A DNA stretch of 64,000 nt. It comes from Luteimonas sp. MC1572. Its GTDB lineage: Bacteria; Pseudomonadota; Gammaproteobacteria; Xanthomonadales; Xanthomonadaceae. The DNA lies in NCBI RefSeq assembly GCF_016615815.1, contig NZ_CP067112.1:558001-622000 (forward strand), in the 5' to 3' direction. Numbering within the stretch: position 1 is the first letter of the stretch; every line of letters begins with the position of its first letter. A model generated the notes under the pieces. That model was not told where the DNA came from. It ran no database searches and saw nothing but the letters and a program-made list of their open reading frames with translations. Shown here in pieces: positions 28,193 through 36,839 of this stretch. The position numbers and the translations under genes were made by a program.

Positions 28193-30715
28193 TTGGCCAC
28201 ACTCGCCCTCAGGCATCTCGCCGCTCCATTGCTGGTCGCTACGCTGCTGTGGGCACCCGTGCCCGCCGACGCGCGCGACACCCCGGTTGCCGCGGCAGCC
28301 GCCGCCGAATCGGGCTACCGCCTGCCCCCGCCGGCGCTGCGCGCGCTGGTCGACGCGCCGCAGGCACCGCGGCTGTCGCTGTCGCCACGGCGCGACCTGA
28401 TCGCCTACATGCAGGTGCCGTCGCTGCCGGGCATCGACGTGGTGGCCCAGCCGGAGCTCAGGCTCGGCGGGCTGCGCATCCATCCGCGCACCCATTCCTC
28501 CAGCGCCTTCAGCTTCGTCGACGACCTCTGGCTGCAGGCAGTGGATGGCGGTGCGGAGCGCCGCATTGCCGGCCTTCCGCAGCCGCTGGCGCTGGCCGCG
28601 ATGCAGTGGTCGCCCGACCAGCGCCATATCGCCTTCAGCCACGTCGACACGCGCGCCGGGCGCGTGGAGCTGTGGCTGGTCGACGTGGCCGCGGGCCGTG
28701 CACGGCGGCTGACCGAACAGGCGCTTGGCACGGTGGTCGGTGAAGGCTTCGACTGGCTGCCGGGCGGGTCCGGCCTGCTCGCCACGCTGCGGCCGCAGGA
28801 GCAGGGCGCGGCGCCCGCCAGCGACGGCGTGCCGCGCGGCCCGAGCATCCAGGAAACCGACGGCGGTGGCCGCGTGCAGAGCCTGCGCACCTACCAGGAC
28901 CTGTTGCGCAATCCGCAGGACACCGAGGTGTTCGCGCACTACATGACCACGCAACTGGCGCGCGTCGGGCTCGACGGTCGCGTGACGCCGATCGCCGCGC
29001 CGGGCATGCACGTCGGCGCCGCGGTCTCACCCGACGGACGCCATCTGCTGCGCCAGCGCATCGAACGCCCGTTCTCGTACCTGGTGCCGTATTCGCGCTT
29101 CCCGCGCCGGATCGACGTGATCGACCTTGATGGTCGCCTGCTGCACACCGTGGCCACGCTGCCGCTGGTCGAAGGCCTGCCCACCGGCAACGACGCGGTG
29201 GCTCCGGGCGTGCGCCGCATCGCATGGCGCGCCGACGCGCCCGCGACCCTGGTCTGGGCGGAGGCGCAGGACGGCGGTGATCCCGCCCGCGCGGCCGCGG
29301 TGCGCGACCGCGTGTTCGCCCACGCGGCGCCGTTCAAGGGCAAGCCGCAGGTGCTGGCCGACCTGTCGATGCGCTATGCCGGCGTGCACTGGGGCAGCGG
29401 CGACCTGGCGCTGCTCACCGAGTCCTGGTGGAAGAGCCGCCAGCTGCGCGAATGGCGGCTGGCGCCGGATGCCGGAAGCGCGCCGGTGCTGCTGCGCGAG
29501 GGTTCGCGCGAAGACCGCTACGCCGACCCGGGTGAGCCGGTGACGCATGCGGACGCGCGCGGATTCCAGCGGCTGCTGACCACCGCGGATGGCGAAGGCA
29601 TCTACCGCATCGGCGAAGGGGCCTCGCCAGAAGGCGACCGTCCGTTCCTCGATCGCCAGCAACTCGGCGTTCGCGCCGGCACGGAGCGCCTGTTCCAGTC
29701 GGAAGCGCCGGGGTACGAGGTGCCGATCGCGGTGCTCGACGCCGCGGGCGCGCGCATCCTGACCACGCGCGAGTCGCCGACATCGCCGCCCAACGTGCAC
29801 CTGCGCGCGCTCGGCAACGGCGCGGCGCCGGTTGCGCTGACCGACATCGCGCATCCCACGCCGGAACTGCGCGATGTCAGCAAGGAGCAGATCCGCTACA
29901 CCCGCGCCGACGGCGTGGAGATGACCGCCAACCTGTACCTGCCGCCGGGCTACCAGGCCGATCGCGACGGTCCGCTGCCGATGCTGGCCTGGGCCTACCC
30001 GCGCGAGTTCAAGTCCGCCGATGCCGCGGGCCAGGTCACCGGTTCGCCGTACCGCTTCAACCGCATCAGCTACTGGGGGCCGCTGGCCTACCTGGCGCAG
30101 GGCTATGCGGTGCTCGACGGTCCGACCATGCCGATCGTCGGCGAGGGCGACGCCGAGCCCAACGACAGCTACATCGCCCAGCTGGTGGCCAGCGCCCAGG
30201 CCGCGGTGGATGAAGTGGTGAAGCGTGGCGTGGCCGACCGCGACCGCATCGCCATCGGCGGACATTCGTACGGTGCGTTCATGACCGCCAACCTGCTGGC
30301 GCATTCGGACCTGTTCCGCGCCGGCATCGCGCGCAGCGGCGCCTACAACCGCTCGCTCACGCCGTTCGGCTTCCAGGCCGAGGAGCGCAGCTACTGGCAG
30401 GCCACCGCCACCTACCAGGCGATGTCGCCGTTCGACCACGCCGACCGCATCGACGAGCCGGTGCTGATCATCCACGGCGAGCAGGACAACAACTCCGGCA
30501 CCTTCCCGATGCAGAGCGAGCGGCTGTTCTCGGCGATCAAGGGGCTCGGTGGCCAGGCGCGGCTGGTGATGCTGCCCAACGAGTCGCACGGCTACCGGGC
30601 GCGCGAGTCGATCCTGCACATGCTGGCGGAGACCAATGACTGGCTGGAGACGTACGTGCGCAACGCGCCGCCGCGTTCGGCGGGGAGCGAAGTGGAGGCT
30701 GCGGCAAGTCCGTAA
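28193..30715 (+). CDS. S9-family prolyl oligopeptidase-like serine peptidase, exported
   Basis: An 840-aa exported peptidase. The start is a TTG after ACAGGA; a signal peptide (ALRHLAAPLLVATLLWAPVPADA) follows. A beta-propeller-like domain covers about residues 60-570, and an alpha/beta-hydrolase domain covers the C-terminus with nucleophile motif IGGHSYGAFM (Ser about 692), Asp in HGEQDNNSG and His in PNESHGYRARE. The family cleaves short peptides, often after Ala, Pro or Gly (dipeptidyl peptidase or glutamyl endopeptidase-like). The gene is divergent from ahcY. Downstream lie unusual inverted repeats and a shared terminator with metK. Confidence 0.9.
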   Translation: MATLALRHLAAPLLVATLLWAPVPADARDTPVAAAAAAESGYRLPPPALRALVDAPQAPRLSLSPRRDLIAYMQVPSLPGIDVVAQPELRLGGLRIHPRTHSSSAFSFVDDLWLQAVDGGAERRIAGLPQPLALAAMQWSPDQRHIAFSHVDTRAGRVELWLVDVAAGRARRLTEQALGTVVGEGFDWLPGGSGLLATLRPQEQGAAPASDGVPRGPSIQETDGGGRVQSLRTYQDLLRNPQDTEVFAHYMTTQLARVGLDGRVTPIAAPGMHVGAAVSPDGRHLLRQRIERPFSYLVPYSRFPRRIDVIDLDGRLLHTVATLPLVEGLPTGNDAVAPGVRRIAWRADAPATLVWAEAQDGGDPARAAAVRDRVFAHAAPFKGKPQVLADLSMRYAGVHWGSGDLALLTESWWKSRQLREWRLAPDAGSAPVLLREGSREDRYADPGEPVTHADARGFQRLLTTADGEGIYRIGEGASPEGDRPFLDRQQLGVRAGTERLFQSEAPGYEVPIAVLDAAGARILTTRESPTSPPNVHLRALGNGAAPVALTDIAHPTPELRDVSKEQIRYTRADGVEMTANLYLPPGYQADRDGPLPMLAWAYPREFKSADAAGQVTGSPYRFNRISYWGPLAYLAQGYAVLDGPTMPIVGEGDAEPNDSYIAQLVASAQAAVDEVVKRGVADRDRIAIGGHSYGAFMTANLLAHSDLFRAGIARSGAYNRSLTPFGFQAEERSYWQATATYQAMSPFDHADRIDEPVLIIHGEQDNNSGTFPMQSERLFSAIKGLGGQARLVMLPNESHGYRARESILHMLAETNDWLETYVRNAPPRSAGSEVEAAASP

Positions 30716-30731
30716 CGAGACCTGCCCTGTG

Positions 30732-30822
30732 GTGGCCGGGAGGCCGTCGCGGCTCATGTCCCCCGGATCCGCTTGCGACGGATGCCTCCTCCTTGACTTC
30801 CCCGCGACGGCCTCCCGGCCAC
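30732..30822. repeat. Nested inverted-repeat element, copy A
   Basis: Perfect 21-bp outer arms (30732-30752 and 30802-30822) enclose CTCATGTCCCCCGG (30753-30766), a small ATCCG/CGGAT hairpin (30767-30783) and GCCTCCTCCTTGACTTC (30784-30800). The inner flanks recur, inverted, in copy B, while the outer arms and the small hairpin differ in sequence. No open frame is supported here. It is a structured intergenic element of a type I do not recognise. Confidence 0.85.
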
Positions 30823-30921
30823 TTCGGGGCTTAGTGCTCGCCGCGGGTAGCGCAAGCATTCGCGAGACCGGGCTTTGGGCTGTGAGCTGTGTGCTCCCGG
30901 GCCAACGCGTAAGCCGGCACA

Positions 30922-31017
30922 CCGGGTGCCAAGGCCCTTGAGGGCGAAGTCAAGGAGGAGGCGATGGCCGCAGGCCATCGCCGGGGGACATGAGTCCTCA
31001 AGGGCCTTGGCATCCGG
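30922..31017. repeat. Nested inverted-repeat element, copy B (inverted)
   Basis: Outer arms of 22 bp (30922-30943 and 30996-31017) pair with one mismatch. Inside are GAAGTCAAGGAGGAGGC (30946-30962), an 8-bp hairpin CGATGGCC-GCA-GGCCATCG (30962-30980) and CCGGGGGACATGAG (30981-30994). The two flanks are the exact reverse complements of those in copy A. The roughly 100 bases between the copies (30823-30921) show no gene. This stretch from 30716 to 31091 is otherwise non-coding. Confidence 0.85.
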
Positions 31018-31035
31018 CGCCGGGGAGAGGAACCG

Positions 31036-31068
31036 AAAAAAGAACGGGCCGCGATTGCGGCCCGTTTT
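31036..31068. terminator. Bidirectional terminator between S9 peptidase and metK
   Basis: Ten-bp stem AACGGGCCGC (31043-31052) with GCGGCCCGTT (31057-31066), GATT loop, an A-tract before it and TTTT after it. It can end both the metK transcript (minus) and the peptidase transcript (plus). Confidence 0.88.
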
Positions 31069-31091
31069 CCTGTCGCACGCGTTGTCGCGGA

Positions 31092-32303
31092 TTACTTCAG
31101 CTTCGCGGCCCGGCGCAGTTCGTCCGCCTTGTCGGTCTTCTCCCAGGAGAACGCCGTGGCCTTCTGCAGCTTGCCGTCGGGGCCGGTGTAGCTGACTTCC
31201 TGCGGCTTGCGGCCGAAGTGGCCGTAGCTGGCGGTGCGCTGGTAGATCGGGTGGATCAGGTCGAGCATCTTGATGATGCCGTACGGGCGCAGGTCGAAGT
31301 GCTTGCGGATCAGCTTCTCGATCACGTCGTCGCCGACCTTGCCGGTGCCGAACGTGGTCACCGAGATCGAGGTCGGCTCGGCCACGCCGATGGCGTAGCT
31401 CAGCTGCACTTCGCAGCGGTCCGACAGGCCCGCGGCCACGACGTTCTTGGCGACATAGCGCGCGGCGTACGCGGCCGAGCGGTCGACCTTGGACGGATCC
31501 TTGCCCGAGAACGCGCCGCCGCCGTGGCGGGCCCAGCCGCCGTAGGTGTCGACGATGATCTTGCGGCCGGTCAGGCCGCAGTCGCCCACCGGGCCGCCGA
31601 TCTCGAAGCGGCCGGTCGGGTTAATGTGGAACTTGGTGCCCTTGTGCAGCCACTTGGCCGGCAGCACCGGCTTCAGGATCTCCTCGCGCACGGCTTCGAT
31701 CAGGTCCTTCTGCTTGATGCCCGGCGCGTGCTGGGTCGACAGCACCACGGCGTCGATCGCCGTCGCCTTGCCATCGTCATAGCGCAGGGTGACCTGGCTC
31801 TTGGCGTCGGGGCGCAGCCACGGCAGCGGCGAGTTCTTCTTCTTGCGGATCTTGGCCTGCTGCTCGACCAGGCGGTGCGACAGGTGGATCGCCGCCGGCA
31901 TGAAGCTGTCGGTCTCGTTGGTGGCGTAGCCGAACATCAGGCCCTGGTCGCCGGCACCCATTTCCTCGGGCTTCTTGCGGTCCACGCCCTGCGCGATGTG
32001 CGGGCTCTGCTTGCCGATCAGGTTCAGCACGCCGCAGGTGGCGCCGTCGAAGCCGACGTCGCTGGAGTCGTAGCCGATGTCCAGGATCACCTTGCGGGTC
32101 AGCGCTTCCAGGTCGATCCACGCGGTGGTGGTGATCTCGCCGGCCACGATGGCCACGCCGGTCTTGACCATCGTCTCGCAGGCGACGCGGGCGCCCTTGT
32201 CCTGGCCGATGATGGCGTCGAGGACCGCGTCGGAAATCTGGTCGGCGATCTTGTCGGGATGGCCTTCGGAGACCGATTCGGAGGTGAACAGGGTGCTCGA
32301 CAT
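31092..32303 (-). CDS. metK: S-adenosylmethionine synthetase
   Basis: Makes SAM from methionine and ATP. The 403-aa protein starts [21 protein letters not shown] (family opening), with [12 protein letters not shown] (ATP loop region) and the phosphate-binding [22 protein letters not shown] at 32303 is preceded by AAGGGA. No SAM riboswitch is evident in the 120-base upstream region. The gene is divergent from the YdjM-like hydrolase gene. Confidence 0.98.
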   Translation of the reverse strand: MSSTLFTSESVSEGHPDKIADQISDAVLDAIIGQDKGARVACETMVKTGVAIVAGEITTTAWIDLEALTRKVILDIGYDSSDVGFDGATCGVLNLIGKQSPHIAQGVDRKKPEEMGAGDQGLMFGYATNETDSFMPAAIHLSHRLVEQQAKIRKKKNSPLPWLRPDAKSQVTLRYDDGKATAIDAVVLSTQHAPGIKQKDLIEAVREEILKPVLPAKWLHKGTKFHINPTGRFEIGGPVGDCGLTGRKIIVDTYGGWARHGGGAFSGKDPSKVDRSAAYAARYVAKNVVAAGLSDRCEVQLSYAIGVAEPTSISVTTFGTGKVGDDVIEKLIRKHFDLRPYGIIKMLDLIHPIYQRTASYGHFGRKPQEVSYTGPDGKLQKATAFSWEKTDKADELRRAAKLK

Positions 32304-32425
32304 CGCTTATATCCCTTGATTCGGATGAAAAGATGGCCGGCATGATACACGCCGGAAGCGTCCGCGGCATTCTGCCGGCATGTCGGGCGACGAGGTCAAG
32401 CCTGTTGCGCTGCTAGCATCCGGCA

Positions 32426-33499
32426 ATGGATTCGCTGACCCAGATCGTTCTTGGCGCCGCTGTCGCTGCCGCCGTCGCGCCTGCGCGCCACCGTCGCGCG
32501 GCGCTGCTTGCCGGCGCCGCGCTCGGCACCTTGCCGGACCTCGACTCGCTGCCGATCGCGCTGCTCACCGACGATCCGGTCGCACTGATGACCCTGCACC
32601 GCGGCGCCAGCCATTCGCTGTTCATCCTGCCGCTGCTGGGCTGGGCGATCTGGGCGTTGTTCAAGCACCGCGGCGGCCGCGTGGCGGAGTCACCGGCGCG
32701 CTGGTTCTGGGCGATGCAGCTGGCGCTGGTCACCCATCCATTGCTGGATGCCTTCACCGTGTACGGCACGCAGCTGCTGTGGCCACTGGCGACGCCCCCG
32801 GTGATGTGGTCGAGCGTGTTCATCATCGACCCGCTGTATACGGTCTGGTTGCTGCTGGCCTGCGTCGCGGCGTTCTTCCTGCGCGAGCGCGCGGCGGCGC
32901 AGCGCGCGCTGGTCGCCGGGCTGGTGCTGAGCACCGCCTACCTCGGCTGGTCGCTGGCCGCCAAGGCGATGGTCGAACGCGAAGCCGACCGCGCGCTTGC
33001 GGCGATGGGCCTGGGCGACGCACCGCGCTTCTCGGTGCCGATGCCGTTCACCACGCTGCTGTGGCGGGTGGTGGCGATGACGCCGTCGGGCTATGTCGAA
33101 GGCTTCCGTTCGCTGGCCGCGGATGACGGCGCGATGCGCTTCGAAGGACATGCTTCCAACGTGCAGGCGCTGGCCGAGGCGTCGCATATCCCGGCCGTGG
33201 CGCGACTCGCCTGGTTCAACCACGGCTTCATGCGCGCGCGCGACGTCGACGGCGAGCTGGTGCTCAGCGACCTGCGCATGGGCAACGACCCTGACTACTT
33301 CTTCAACTTCGCCGTCGCGCGCCGTGGCAGTCCCTGGCATGCCATCCCGCCGCGCCAGCTGCGCGCGCCGCGGGATCTGGGTGGCACCTGGGGCGCCACG
33401 TGGCAGCGCATCTGGCAGGACCCCGGCGCGTGCGCGCCGCCGTGTCAGGCCGCTTCGTACAGCGAGGGCGTGCTCCCAGCGGACAGCGCGTCGAAGTAG
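32426..33499 (+). CDS. YdjM-family membrane-bound metal-dependent hydrolase
   Basis: A 357-aa membrane protein of the LexA-regulated YdjM/DUF457 type. The N-terminus MDSLTQIVLGAAVAAAVAPA, LGTLPDLDSLPI and HRGASHSLFILPLLGWA carry the conserved Asp and His residues; VTHPLLDAFTVYGTQLLWP follows. Four to five membrane segments are followed by a soluble C-terminal half. A TAGCAT -10 candidate (32414-32419) would place the transcription start on the ATG itself, giving a leaderless mRNA. The 3' end overlaps the convergent dusB by 55 bases. Biological role is unknown. Confidence 0.88.
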   Translation: MDSLTQIVLGAAVAAAVAPARHRRAALLAGAALGTLPDLDSLPIALLTDDPVALMTLHRGASHSLFILPLLGWAIWALFKHRGGRVAESPARWFWAMQLALVTHPLLDAFTVYGTQLLWPLATPPVMWSSVFIIDPLYTVWLLLACVAAFFLRERAAAQRALVAGLVLSTAYLGWSLAAKAMVEREADRALAAMGLGDAPRFSVPMPFTTLLWRVVAMTPSGYVEGFRSLAADDGAMRFEGHASNVQALAEASHIPAVARLAWFNHGFMRARDVDGELVLSDLRMGNDPDYFFNFAVARRGSPWHAIPPRQLRAPRDLGGTWGATWQRIWQDPGACAPPCQAASYSEGVLPADSASK

Positions 33500-34443
33500 T
33501 CGCGCGTCAGCGCCAGCTGCGCGGCTGCGGTCTCGGCGCGGTTCACCACAGCGCGGAAGGCGGCGTTCTCCGGGCGGTCCTTGGCATACCAGCCGAGGTG
33601 CTTGCGCGCGATGCGCACGCCCGACGGCTCGCCGTAGAAGGCATGCAGGGCTTCGAGGTGGCCGATGAGGATGCGGCCGACCTCGGCCAACGTGGGTGGC
33701 GGAAGATGTTCGCCGGTCGCCAGGAAATGCGCGATCTCGCGGAAGATCCACGGCCGGCCCTGCGCCGCGCGCCCGACCATCACCGCATCGCATCCGGTGT
33801 GCGCGAGGACCGCGGCGGCCTTTTCAGGGGAGTCGATATCGCCATTGGCCAGCACTGGAATGGCCAGCCGCGACTTCACCTCGGCGATGGTGTCGTACTC
33901 GGCGGTGCCGGTGTATTGCTGGTCACGGGTGCGCCCGTGCACGGCGAGCGCGGCGATGCCGGCGTCCTCGGCGATGCGCGCGATGGCCACGGCGTTGCGC
34001 TGGCCCGCGGCCCAGCCGGTGCGGATCTTCAGCGTCACCGGCACGTCGACCGCGGCGACCACGGCCGCGAGGATGCGCGCCACCAGCGCCTCGTCACGCA
34101 TCAACGCGGAGCCGGCCCAGGCGTTGCACACCTTCTTCGCCGGGCAGCCCATGTTGATGTCGATGATCTGCGCGCCGTGGTCGACGTTGTAGCGCGCGGC
34201 GTCGGCCAGCTGCGCGGGTTCGGTGCCGGCGATCTGCACGCCGACCGGATCCGGCTCGCCGGCGTGGTCCATGCGCCGCAGAGATTTTTCCGTGCTCCAG
34301 AAGCGCGGGTCGGAGATGGTCATCTCCGACATCGCCAGGCCCGCGCCCAGGCGCTTGCAGAGCAGCCGGAACGGCTTGTCGGTGACCCCCGCCATCGGCG
34401 CCAGGACCACGTTCGGGGCGATGCTGTAGGGCCCGATGCGCAT
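33445..34443 (-). CDS. dusB: tRNA-dihydrouridine synthase B
   Basis: FMN enzyme that reduces uridines in tRNA to dihydrouridine. The 332-aa protein starts MRIGPYSIAPNVVLAPMAGV, with IIDINMGCPAKKVCNAWAGS (active-site Cys about residue 105), VTLKIRTGW, ALAVHGRTRDQQYTG and VLANGDIDS. MRIGPY plus the GCPAKKV motif fits DusB rather than DusA or DusC. The ATG at 34443 is used; the frame is open farther upstream but overlaps the ribokinase gene. No fis gene follows, unlike in enterobacteria. Confidence 0.94.
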   Translation of the reverse strand: MRIGPYSIAPNVVLAPMAGVTDKPFRLLCKRLGAGLAMSEMTISDPRFWSTEKSLRRMDHAGEPDPVGVQIAGTEPAQLADAARYNVDHGAQIIDINMGCPAKKVCNAWAGSALMRDEALVARILAAVVAAVDVPVTLKIRTGWAAGQRNAVAIARIAEDAGIAALAVHGRTRDQQYTGTAEYDTIAEVKSRLAIPVLANGDIDSPEKAAAVLAHTGCDAVMVGRAAQGRPWIFREIAHFLATGEHLPPPTLAEVGRILIGHLEALHAFYGEPSGVRIARKHLGWYAKDRPENAAFRAVVNRAETAAAQLALTRDYFDALSAGSTPSLYEAA

Positions 34444-34496
34444 GCGGGCATTGTCGCCGATTGCCGCCGCGGCGGCAGGCGCGCGCTCGTGTGCGT

Positions 34497-35450
34497 TCAG
34501 GCGTCCGCGGGCAGGCGCGGCATGGCCGATGCCGCGCCCGGGAGGCGGGTGGCCTCGCCGGCGTAGCGACAGGCGAAGGCCACGTGGGCGGCGAACGGCG
34601 TCGCGGCGCCACGCGCCAGCGATGCCGCCAACGCGCCGTTGAACGCGTCGCCGGCGCCGGTGGTGTCGACCACCTCGACGCGCGTGGCGGGGCAACGGTA
34701 GAAGGCCAGCGCGTCGCCACGCAGCTGGTCTTCGCGGTGCGAGACGAAGGCGCCGGCGGCGCCCAGCGTGACCACCACGGTGCCGCGCGGCAGCAGCGCG
34801 CGGCACAGGCGATGGAGCTGCGCGTCGTCGCTGCGCACCACCGCGTCGGCGTCGATGTCGTCGTCGCAGTGGCGGGCGAGCAGGGCGGCGAACTCGGTCT
34901 CGTTCGGCGTCAGCACATCGGCCGCCGCCAGCAGTTCGCGTGGCGCCGATACATTCGCCGGCGCGGGGTTGAGCAGGGTGGTGGCGCGCGCCGCGCGTGC
35001 GATGCGCAGCGCTTCGAGCACGCTGTCGACCGGGGACTCCAGCTGCGCCAGCACCACCGCGGCGGCCGCGATCGCCGCGCCCTGCGCGGAGACGAACGCG
35101 GCCGAAAGCTCGCCGTTGGCGCCGGCGCCGATGACGATGCTGTTGCGGCCATCGCGGTCGACGTAGATGCCGGCGGTGCCGGTAGGCGCAGCCGCGTGTT
35201 GTGCGCGCAGGTCGATGCCGTCGCCGGCGGCCAGGCCGCGCGCGAGCGCGCCGCCCGGATCGTCGCCGAGCGCGCAGATGAAGGTGGTGGCTGCGCCGGC
35301 GCGCGCGCTGGCCGTGGCCTGGTTGAATCCCTTGCCGCCTGGGCCGCTGGCGTAGGCGCCGGCGCGGGTCTCGCCCGGCCTCGGCAGGGCGTCGCAGGTC
35401 CAGACGTGGTCGACGTTGAACGAGCCGACGACGACGACGACGCTCGCCAC
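34497..35450 (-). CDS. rbsK: Ribokinase (PfkB family)
   Basis: Phosphorylates ribose with ATP; 317 aa. Family motifs are VVVGSFNVDHVW at the start, SGPGGKGFNQATASARAGA (substrate glycines) and the C-terminal VVDTTGAGDAFNGALAASLA with the catalytic Asp. The stop-to-start gap to the upstream nucleoside transporter gene is 10 bases, so the two form an operon. Nucleoside import followed by ribose phosphorylation suggests use of ribose from nucleosides; another PfkB substrate such as a nucleoside is possible. Confidence is higher for PfkB family than for exact substrate. Confidence 0.85.
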   Translation of the reverse strand: MASVVVVVGSFNVDHVWTCDALPRPGETRAGAYASGPGGKGFNQATASARAGAATTFICALGDDPGGALARGLAAGDGIDLRAQHAAAPTGTAGIYVDRDGRNSIVIGAGANGELSAAFVSAQGAAIAAAAVVLAQLESPVDSVLEALRIARAARATTLLNPAPANVSAPRELLAAADVLTPNETEFAALLARHCDDDIDADAVVRSDDAQLHRLCRALLPRGTVVVTLGAAGAFVSHREDQLRGDALAFYRCPATRVEVVDTTGAGDAFNGALAASLARGAATPFAAHVAFACRYAGEATRLPGAASAMPRLPADA

Positions 35451-35460
35451 GGCCGCGTCC

Positions 35461-36759
35461 TCAGGCGCCGATGTGGGTCAGCACGCCGGCGATCGTGGCG
35501 GTCATGAGCGTGGCCACCGTGCCGCCGAGCACCGCGCGCAGGCCGAACCGCGCCAGGTCGTGGCGGCGATCCGGGGCCAGGCCGCCGATGCCGCCGATCT
35601 GGATCGCGATCGAGCTGAAGTTGGCGAAGCCGCACAGCGCGTAGGTCGCGATCAGCCGGCCTTCGCCGCTGAGCGAAACGCCTTCGACGCGGCCGTTGAC
35701 GATGTCGGCGAGCTGCAGGTAGGCGACGAACTCGTTGATCACCACCTTCTGTCCGATCAGCGAGCCGACGGTGCCGGCATCGGCCCACGGCACGCCGATC
35801 AGCCAGGCCACCGGCGCCAGCACGTAGCCGAAGATCGCCGCCAGGTCGGTCGGCTTGCCGATCGCGCCCTGCAGGCCGGTGATCTCGCCGATCCAGGTGA
35901 GCGGGGCATTGATCATCGCGATCAGGGCGATGAAGGCGAGCAGCATCGCGCCGATGTTGAGCGCCAGCTTCAGGCCGTCGCCCGCGCCAGCGGCGGCGGC
36001 GTCGATGACGTTGCTGGTGGTCTTCTCGACCTCCATCTTCACCGTGCCGCGGGTCAGCGGCTCGCCGGTCTCGGGGATCAGGATCTTGGCGATCACCAGC
36101 GTGGCCGGTGCGGCCATGATGGATGCCGCGAGCAGGTGCTTGGCGTAGAACGCCTGCTGCGCCGGGTCGCCCGCGCCGAGCATGCCCACGTAGGCCGCGA
36201 GCACGCCGCCGGCGATGTGCGCCATGCCGCCGATCATCATGGTGATCAGCTCGGACTCGGTCATACGCGAGATGTAGGGGCGCACGGTAAGCGGCGCCTC
36301 GGTCTGGCCGATGAACACGCTGGCGCAGACGCTGGTGGTCTCGGCGCCCGACACGCGCATCACCTTGGTGATGGCCAGCGCCATGATGCGGACGACGAAC
36401 TGCATGATGCCGAGGTGGTACATCACCGCCATCAGCGAGGCGAAGAAGATGATCGTCGGCAGCACCTGGAAGGCGAAGATGAAGCCGTAGGTCTGGGTGT
36501 CCATCAGGCTGCCGAAGATGAAGGCGGAGCCGGCGTTCACGAAGCCGAGGACACGCACGAACAGCTGGCCGAGCCAGTCGAAGACCTCGCGCCCGCCCGG
36601 TACCAGCAGCACGAGCGCGGCGAACGCGATCTGCAGCGTCACGCCGGTCACCACCAGTTTCCAGTCGACCCGTCCGCGGTTGTTGGAAAACAGCCAGGTG
36701 ACCGCGATCAGCACGACCAGTCCGAACAGGCCGAAGCCGATGCGCGACAATACTTCCAT
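35461..36759 (-). CDS. Concentrative nucleoside transporter (CNT/NupC family)
   Basis: Inner-membrane proton- or sodium-coupled nucleoside importer of 432 aa with about ten membrane segments. Signatures include FIFAFQVLPTIIFFASLMAV, ETTSVCASVFIGQTEAPLTV (substrate loop) and YALCGFANFSSIAIQIGGIG. It is cotranscribed with the ribokinase gene 10 bases downstream. The gene lacks a nearby nucleoside phosphorylase or hydrolase. Confidence 0.92.
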   Translation of the reverse strand: MEVLSRIGFGLFGLVVLIAVTWLFSNNRGRVDWKLVVTGVTLQIAFAALVLLVPGGREVFDWLGQLFVRVLGFVNAGSAFIFGSLMDTQTYGFIFAFQVLPTIIFFASLMAVMYHLGIMQFVVRIMALAITKVMRVSGAETTSVCASVFIGQTEAPLTVRPYISRMTESELITMMIGGMAHIAGGVLAAYVGMLGAGDPAQQAFYAKHLLAASIMAAPATLVIAKILIPETGEPLTRGTVKMEVEKTTSNVIDAAAAGAGDGLKLALNIGAMLLAFIALIAMINAPLTWIGEITGLQGAIGKPTDLAAIFGYVLAPVAWLIGVPWADAGTVGSLIGQKVVINEFVAYLQLADIVNGRVEGVSLSGEGRLIATYALCGFANFSSIAIQIGGIGGLAPDRRHDLARFGLRAVLGGTVATLMTATIAGVLTHIGA

Positions 36760-36839
36760 CCTGACCCCGTTCCCCGGACAGCCGCGGGTGCGCGGCGACG
36801 GGGCAGACTAGTGCACGCCGGCGGTGCCGGCAACCGCGG

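Noticed and set aside
32304-32425. SAM riboswitch ahead of metK
   Set aside because: No SAM-class consensus or structure is visible in the short upstream region.
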